Of a stretch of DNA of 64,000 nt, positions 59,638 through 64,000 are shown in pieces. Origin of the DNA: Stenotrophomonas indicatrix. Its GTDB lineage: Bacteria > Pseudomonadota > Gammaproteobacteria > Xanthomonadales > Xanthomonadaceae. The notes beneath the pieces are model-generated. The model saw only the letters and a list, made by a program, of their open reading frames with translations, did not search any database and was not told where the DNA came from. Each line of letters begins with the position of its first letter. Within the stretch, counting starts at the first letter, position 1. Both the position numbers and the translations under genes were made by a program. Location: the NCBI GenBank assembly GCA_041545745.1, contig CP168152.1, positions 3,408,001-3,472,000 of the forward strand. The letters run 5' to 3'.

Positions 59638-62397
59638 ATGAATTTCCAGTCCAACAAGCTGCGTGACGCTGTCGTCGTCGCGCTGATCGCCGGTGCGGCG
59701 ACGTCCGTAACAGCCCAGGCGCAGGAAGCGACCAACCTGGATCGCATCTCGGTGACCGGTTCGCGCATCAAGAGCACCGACATCGAAACCTCGCAGCCGG
59801 TCCTGAGCCTGACCCGCGCCGACATCGAGAAGCAGGGTGTGACTTCGGTCGCTGACATCCTGCAGCGCGTCGCCGCCAACGGTGCTGCACTGAACCGTAC
59901 GTTCAACAACGGCGGTGATGGCACGTCCGGCATCAGCCTGCGCAACCTGGGTACTGCGCGCACCCTGGTGCTGGTCAATGGCCGCCGCTGGACCACCGGC
60001 CTGGACGGCAGCGTCGACCTGAACACCATCCCGACCGCGATGATCGAGCGCATCGACATCCTGAAGGACGGCGCGTCGACCATCTATGGTTCGGACGCCA
60101 TCGCCGGCGTGGTGAACATCATCACCAAGCAGAACTTCGACGGCGCTGAAGCGAACTTCTACAAGGGCCAGTACAGCGAGGGTGACGGCGAGCGTGAAGC
60201 CGCCGACTTCACAATCGGCACCACCACTGACCGCGCGTCGCTGACCTTGGGCGCTTCCTATGTCAAGGAAGATTCCGTCGGCGCCGGCGACCGCGCGATC
60301 TCAGCCGGTGGCCCTCCTTTCTTCGGAGGCCAGAGCAGCACCGGCCTGCCAGGCTCCTACATCCGCGATGGCAAGCGCTACGTCATCATCAATGGCGTCG
60401 AAACCCTATTCAACAGCCAGATCCACGGCTACAACACCTCGCCGGATAACTACCTGCTGACGCCGCAGGAACGAACCTCGCTGTTCGCCACGGGTTCGTA
60501 CAACATCACCGACAACATCACCTTCAAGACCGAGGCGATGTACAACGAGCGCAAGTCCGAGCAGCTGCTGGCCGCCATGCCGGTGACCGGCATGGAACTG
60601 AGCGCGGACAGCATGTACAACCCGTACGGTCAGAAGCTGACCGGCGTCAATCGACGTTTCAATGAAACCGGCGGTCGCTCGTTCAACCAGAACGTCAAGA
60701 ACTGGCATTTCTACGGCGGCTTCGAAGGCTTCTTCGAATTCGCCGATCGCAACTTCGACTGGGATGTCGGCTACCGCTACGACAAGACCGATGAAAACGT
60801 ACTGACCTACGGCCTGTTCAACCTGGCGAACCTCGAGAACGCCTATGGCCCGTCGGAACTGCGCAACGGTGTTCCGGTGTGCGTCAGCGCACCGGGCGGT
60901 GATGTGATCCCCGGTTGCGTACCGGTGAACCCGCTCGGCCCGGAAGGCTCGATCTCGCAGGGTGCGATCGACTACACCGCCTTCACCGCGCATGACTCGT
61001 CAAGCCTGGTGTCCAAGGGTTACTACGCCAACATCTCCGGTGAGATCGTGCAGCTGCCGGCCGGCGCTCTGGCTTTCGCTGCCGGTTACGAGTACCGCAA
61101 GGAGAGCGGTCAGTTCGATCCCGACGCTTTCATCGCATCGGGCTTGAGCACCGGCAACGGCGCCAAGCCGACCAAGGGCGGCTACGACCTGGATGAGTTC
61201 TTCCTGGAACTGTCGATCCCGGTGCTGGCTGACCTGCCCGGCGCCAAGCTGCTCGACTTCAGCGTGGCGACCCGCTACTCGAAGTACAGCAACTTCGGCA
61301 ACACCACCAACAACAAGTTTGGTTTCCGCTGGAAGCCGATCGACGACCTGATGATCCGCGGCAACTACTCGGAAGGCTTCCGCGCGCCGAGCATCAGCAA
61401 CCTGTACGCAGGCGACGGCGATTCCTTCGAAACCTACGCTGATCCCTGCGCCAAGGCCAACAACCCATCCGGCGGTACGCTTGCCCTGTGCCAGGCCCAG
61501 GGTGTGCCAGACGGCTTCGTGCAGCCCAACAGCGTGGACGCAAGGGGTGACGCGCAGCCGGGTGCTTACCAGACCAACGAGCCGTTCACTTGGACCTCCA
61601 ACCCGAATCTGAAGCCGGAAACCTCGACCAGCAAGACGCTGGGCGTGGTGTTCAGCCCGAGCTTCGTGCAGGGCCTGAACGTGACGCTGGACTGGTGGCA
61701 GATCAAGGTCGAAGACGCAATTACCCGTCCTTCGATCGGCGACATCATGGATCGCTGCTACAAGGGCAACGCTTCCGAGCAGGCGGCGTACTGCGGCCTG
61801 ATCACACGTGACCCAAACTACGGCACCCCGGAAGAAAACTACACCATCACCAACGTCCGCATGCCACTGCAGAATCTGGCGTCGTACAAGGTGGAAGGTT
61901 GGGATCTGGGCGTCTCCTACCGCTTGCCGGAGACGTCCTTCGGCCAGTTCACCATCAGCTGGGACAGCACCTACCTCAGCAAGTGGGAGACCAAGGCGAC
62001 CGAGGATTCGGCTGCTGTAGGCTACCAAGGTCGCTATCTTGACCAGGATCCCTACTGGCGCATCCGTTCCAACCTGTATGTCGACTGGAGCTTCGGCGAC
62101 TTCGGCGTGAACTGGGGCATGCGTTACAAGTCGGGCATCACCGAAGAGTGCGACCTGGGCTCACTGCAGAGCTACTGCTCGGATCCGGACGGCAGCGAAA
62201 ACCGCCTGCCGACCACCGTGTACCACGACGTCCAGGTGCGCTACAACACCCCGTGGAAGGGCACGATCATGCTGGGTCTGAACAACGCGTTCGACAAGCA
62301 GCCGCCGGTCTCCTACCAGGTGTCGTACAACATGTTCGACCCGCAGTACGACCTGCCGGGCCGCTACATGTACATGCAGTACAAGCAGAAGTTCTGA
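59638..62397 (+). CDS. TonB-dependent outer-membrane receptor
   Basis: 919 residues. Signal peptide AVVVALIAGAATSVTAQA, TonB-box-like NLDRISVTGSRI, plug domain (SVADILQRVAANG...LVLVNGRRW...ERIDILKDGASTIYGSDAIAGVVNIITK), then a 22-strand barrel with YSEGFRAPSISNLY and C-terminal Phe. The plug and the paired Cys loops (VCVSAPGGDVIPGCV; DPCAKANN...ALCQAQG) resemble the large Xanthomonadaceae receptors for plant sugars or peptides; the ligand is not evident. GGAGAGAGAGAG ahead of the ATG at 59638 sets the start. Confidence 0.93.
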   Translation: MNFQSNKLRDAVVVALIAGAATSVTAQAQEATNLDRISVTGSRIKSTDIETSQPVLSLTRADIEKQGVTSVADILQRVAANGAALNRTFNNGGDGTSGISLRNLGTARTLVLVNGRRWTTGLDGSVDLNTIPTAMIERIDILKDGASTIYGSDAIAGVVNIITKQNFDGAEANFYKGQYSEGDGEREAADFTIGTTTDRASLTLGASYVKEDSVGAGDRAISAGGPPFFGGQSSTGLPGSYIRDGKRYVIINGVETLFNSQIHGYNTSPDNYLLTPQERTSLFATGSYNITDNITFKTEAMYNERKSEQLLAAMPVTGMELSADSMYNPYGQKLTGVNRRFNETGGRSFNQNVKNWHFYGGFEGFFEFADRNFDWDVGYRYDKTDENVLTYGLFNLANLENAYGPSELRNGVPVCVSAPGGDVIPGCVPVNPLGPEGSISQGAIDYTAFTAHDSSSLVSKGYYANISGEIVQLPAGALAFAAGYEYRKESGQFDPDAFIASGLSTGNGAKPTKGGYDLDEFFLELSIPVLADLPGAKLLDFSVATRYSKYSNFGNTTNNKFGFRWKPIDDLMIRGNYSEGFRAPSISNLYAGDGDSFETYADPCAKANNPSGGTLALCQAQGVPDGFVQPNSVDARGDAQPGAYQTNEPFTWTSNPNLKPETSTSKTLGVVFSPSFVQGLNVTLDWWQIKVEDAITRPSIGDIMDRCYKGNASEQAAYCGLITRDPNYGTPEENYTITNVRMPLQNLASYKVEGWDLGVSYRLPETSFGQFTISWDSTYLSKWETKATEDSAAVGYQGRYLDQDPYWRIRSNLYVDWSFGDFGVNWGMRYKSGITEECDLGSLQSYCSDPDGSENRLPTTVYHDVQVRYNTPWKGTIMLGLNNAFDKQPPVSYQVSYNMFDPQYDLPGRYMYMQYKQKF

Positions 62398-62422
62398 TCG
62401 ATCCCTTGATCAGCTGACGCAG

Positions 62423-62452
62423 CAACGGCCCCGCAAGGGGCCGTTGTTTTTT
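62423..62452 (+). terminator. Strong terminator after the TonB-dependent receptor
   Basis: Stem CAACGGCCCC / GGGGCCGTTG, loop GCAA, then six Ts, 25 nt after the stop codon. Confidence 0.92.
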
Positions 62453-62484
62453 GTACGCTCGTTGCTGGCGTCGACGCCAACGAA

Positions 62485-62511
62485 AAAGGCCGCGGCAGTG
62501 CCGCGGCCTTT
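62485..62511 (-). terminator. Terminator of the TetR gene
   Basis: Stem AAAGGCCGCGGC / GCCGCGGCCTTT with an AGT loop, followed on the minus strand by TTTTTCG, 24 nt after the TetR gene stop codon. Confidence 0.88.
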
Positions 62512-62535
62512 CTGCATCCAGCGATGAAGAACGCC

Positions 62536-63138
62536 TCAGCCGTTCGGAATCAGCGTGTCGATCAGATGTTCGACATACGCTTCGAAATCCTCGCGCGCCT
62601 GCTTGGGCTGCTGCAGCTGCAGCGACAACTGCAGGAAGCCTACATAGGCCGCATAGGCCAGGCGTGCGCGATGGCGTGCATCGGTCGAGCTCAGGCCCGC
62701 CTGGCGGAACGAGGCGATCAGGTAATCGAGCCGTCGCTGCGACACACGGTCGATCACCGGCCGCACCATCGGATGGTCAAGGGCCTTCAGCAGCTCGCTG
62801 TAGATGATGTGCGGCTGCACTTCGTGCGCCACCATCTGGAACAGCTGGCGCAGGCGCACGCGCGGGTCCGGCACGTCTTCCAGGCTGCCGAACACCTGTT
62901 CCTGCTCGAACAATTCCCAGCGTTCCAGTGCGGCCTGCAGCAGCGCATCACGCGAGGGGAAGTGCCAGTAGAAACTGCCTTTGGTCACGCCAAGGCGGCG
63001 CGCCAGCGGCTCCACCGCGACGGCACTCACACCTTGCTCGGCAATCAGATCGAGGGCCGCCTGGGCCCAGTCTTCGGCACTCAGGCGGCTGTTGCGGCCG
63101 GCACGCGGTTCGCCGGCGGAAGCGTCAGGTTGATTCAT
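62536..63138 (-). CDS. TetR family transcriptional regulator
   Basis: 200 residues. N-terminal helix-turn-helix AALDLIAEQGVSAVAVEPLA then RRLGVTKGSFYWHFPSRDALL; the C-terminal ligand domain is not recognisable. It is divergent from an alpha/beta hydrolase gene, and palindromes in the gap are likely operators for both. The ATG at 63138 (MNQPDAS) has no good Shine-Dalgarno sequence; an upstream frame to 63441 would overlap the divergent gene. Confidence 0.9.
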   Translation of the reverse strand: MNQPDASAGEPRAGRNSRLSAEDWAQAALDLIAEQGVSAVAVEPLARRLGVTKGSFYWHFPSRDALLQAALERWELFEQEQVFGSLEDVPDPRVRLRQLFQMVAHEVQPHIIYSELLKALDHPMVRPVIDRVSQRRLDYLIASFRQAGLSSTDARHRARLAYAAYVGFLQLSLQLQQPKQAREDFEAYVEHLIDTLIPNG

Positions 63139-63230
63139 TTGCTGATTTAACCATACGCCGGGGTTCGTTGCAGTACGCGGTTGCGGCCGAAACCGTCGGC
63201 AGCCGGGCCAGAAGGGATTCCCGCAGCGCA

Positions 63231-63284
63231 CCATACCGTGCAGTATTGACTTCCTGCAGGAGCGATCCATACTAGCAAGTATGG
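63231..63284. promoter_or_regulatory. Candidate TetR operators and hydrolase promoter
   Basis: CCATACT-AGCA-AGTATGG (63267-63284) is a perfect inverted repeat; a degenerate copy CCATAC-CGTGCA-GTATTG lies at 63231-63248. A -35 TTGACT (63246-63251) and -10 CATACT (63268-63273, spacer 16) overlap them, so binding would block RNA polymerase. Confidence 0.75.
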
Positions 63285-64000
63285 TTATGTCCCCTACTCC
63301 CGCTGCATTCCATGACCTGCGCCTGGAGGCTGCCCACGGTGCCTCGCTGGCTGCAACTGCCAGCACCTCCGGCCGTCGCGGACGCGTATTGTTCGCACAC
63401 GGCTTTGGCCAGACCCGCCATGCCTGGACGACCACGGCCAAAGCACTGTCGGCCGCTGGCCTGCAGACTCTGGCCTACGACGCCCGCGGTCATGGCGATT
63501 CCGACTGGAATGCGGCCGATCTGGCCTATCACGGCGAGCAGTTCGCCGATGACCTGATCGTGCTGGCCGGCGAGCAGCCGCGACCGCCGGTACTGGTGGC
63601 GGCCTCGATGGGGGGCCTGTTCGGCCTGTTGGCCGAATCACGCTGGCCCGGGCTGTTCTCGGCCATGGTGCTGGTGGACATCACCCCGCGCTGGGACACC
63701 GCTGGCGTCGAGCGCATCCTCGCCTTCATGACCGCGCACCCGGAAGGATTCGCCTCGCTGTCGCAGGCTGCCGATGTGATTTCGGCCTATGTGCCGCACC
63801 GCCCGCGCAAATCCGAGGATTCACTGCGCGCCCTGCTGCGCGAAGACGGCCACGGCCGCTGGCGCTGGCATTGGGACCCGCGCCTGGTGGCCGAACTGGC
63901 CCGCGACAGCGAGCAGCACCAGGATGCACTGGCCGAGGCCGCGCGCCAGGTGAAGTGCCCCCTGCTGCTGGTCAGCGGTGGCCGCAGCGACCTGGTCACC
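63281..64000 (+). CDS. Alpha/beta hydrolase (3' end outside window)
   Basis: 240 codons seen, open to the window end. Fold motifs: oxyanion LFAHGFGQTRHAW, YDARGHGDSDW, nucleophile elbow AASMGGLFG, and VDITPRWD. Most like hydrolases/peroxidases of the AB-hydrolase 1 family. ATG codons at 63281 and 63287 are both possible. The predicted promoter would start transcription at about 63280, making the message leaderless or nearly so. The catalytic Asp/His lie beyond the window. Controlled, probably, by the divergent TetR protein. Confidence 0.85.
   Translation, partial: MVMSPTPAAFHDLRLEAAHGASLAATASTSGRRGRVLFAHGFGQTRHAWTTTAKALSAAGLQTLAYDARGHGDSDWNAADLAYHGEQFADDLIVLAGEQPRPPVLVAASMGGLFGLLAESRWPGLFSAMVLVDITPRWDTAGVERILAFMTAHPEGFASLSQAADVISAYVPHRPRKSEDSLRALLREDGHGRWRWHWDPRLVAELARDSEQHQDALAEAARQVKCPLLLVSGGRSDLVT

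Overview
The window is about 67% GC, gene-dense chromosomal DNA. Gene content, codon use and the dense GTAG-tipped short palindromes (the SMAG family described in Stenotrophomonas maltophilia) point to Stenotrophomonas or a very close Xanthomonadaceae relative. I see no rRNA, tRNA, IS element, prophage, CRISPR array or plasmid gene. The first gene (M23 peptidase) and the last (alpha/beta hydrolase) run off the window.

Layout. 1-5 kb: a minus-strand block hflK-hflC-DUF2065-purA with terminators between units, then a small membrane protein. 5-9 kb: an AcuI/YhdH oxidoreductase, a PilH-like response regulator, a CbpA-type DnaJ protein, a peroxiredoxin and a ferritin-like protein. 9-16.7 kb: a large alpha-2-macroglobulin lipoprotein followed by penicillin-binding protein 1C, the pairing also known from E. 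coli yfhM-pbpC. 16.8-26.2 kb: a complete methylcitrate propionate pathway (prpB-prpC-acnD-prpF-prpD, minus strand) with divergent sigma-54 activator prpR; a consensus -24/-12 promoter and clustered TGAAACA operators lie in the shared control region. 26.4-31.3 kb: pdxH, a P-loop kinase, dodecin, aroK-aroB, a WGR-domain protein and hemE. 31.4-40.5 kb: an MdtD-like exporter, then two tandem paralogous hybrid histidine kinases with periplasmic beta-propellers. 40.7-45.4 kb: a YceI-cytochrome b561-YceI operon, a glutaredoxin-like protein, sdaA and an exported hydrolase. 45.5-49 kb: a metX-metB-hom methionine operon led by a SAM-I riboswitch. 49-58 kb: a second M23 peptidase, prfC, trhA, an AsmA-family protein, a glycosyltransferase overlapping a CBS protein, mtgA and hslO. 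58.4-64 kb: an exported protein of unknown function, a TonB-dependent receptor, and a TetR regulator divergent from an alpha/beta hydrolase.

Most of this is conserved core genome. The most unusual material is between genes. Two convergent gene junctions (32.8-33.35 kb and 54.6-54.95 kb) each hold an inverted pair of about 100-nt composite hairpin elements. All four copies share a core (ACGCCGTAAA-like string, TCCATG, and an inner hairpin with apex CATCCATG), while outer and inner stem arms differ in sequence yet stay self-complementary. I do not recognise a named family for these. Other points of interest are the SAM riboswitch with its own promoter, the sigma-54 promoter of the prp operon, TetR-type palindromes over the start of a near-leaderless hydrolase gene, and SMAG repeats that supply stop codons for neighbouring genes.
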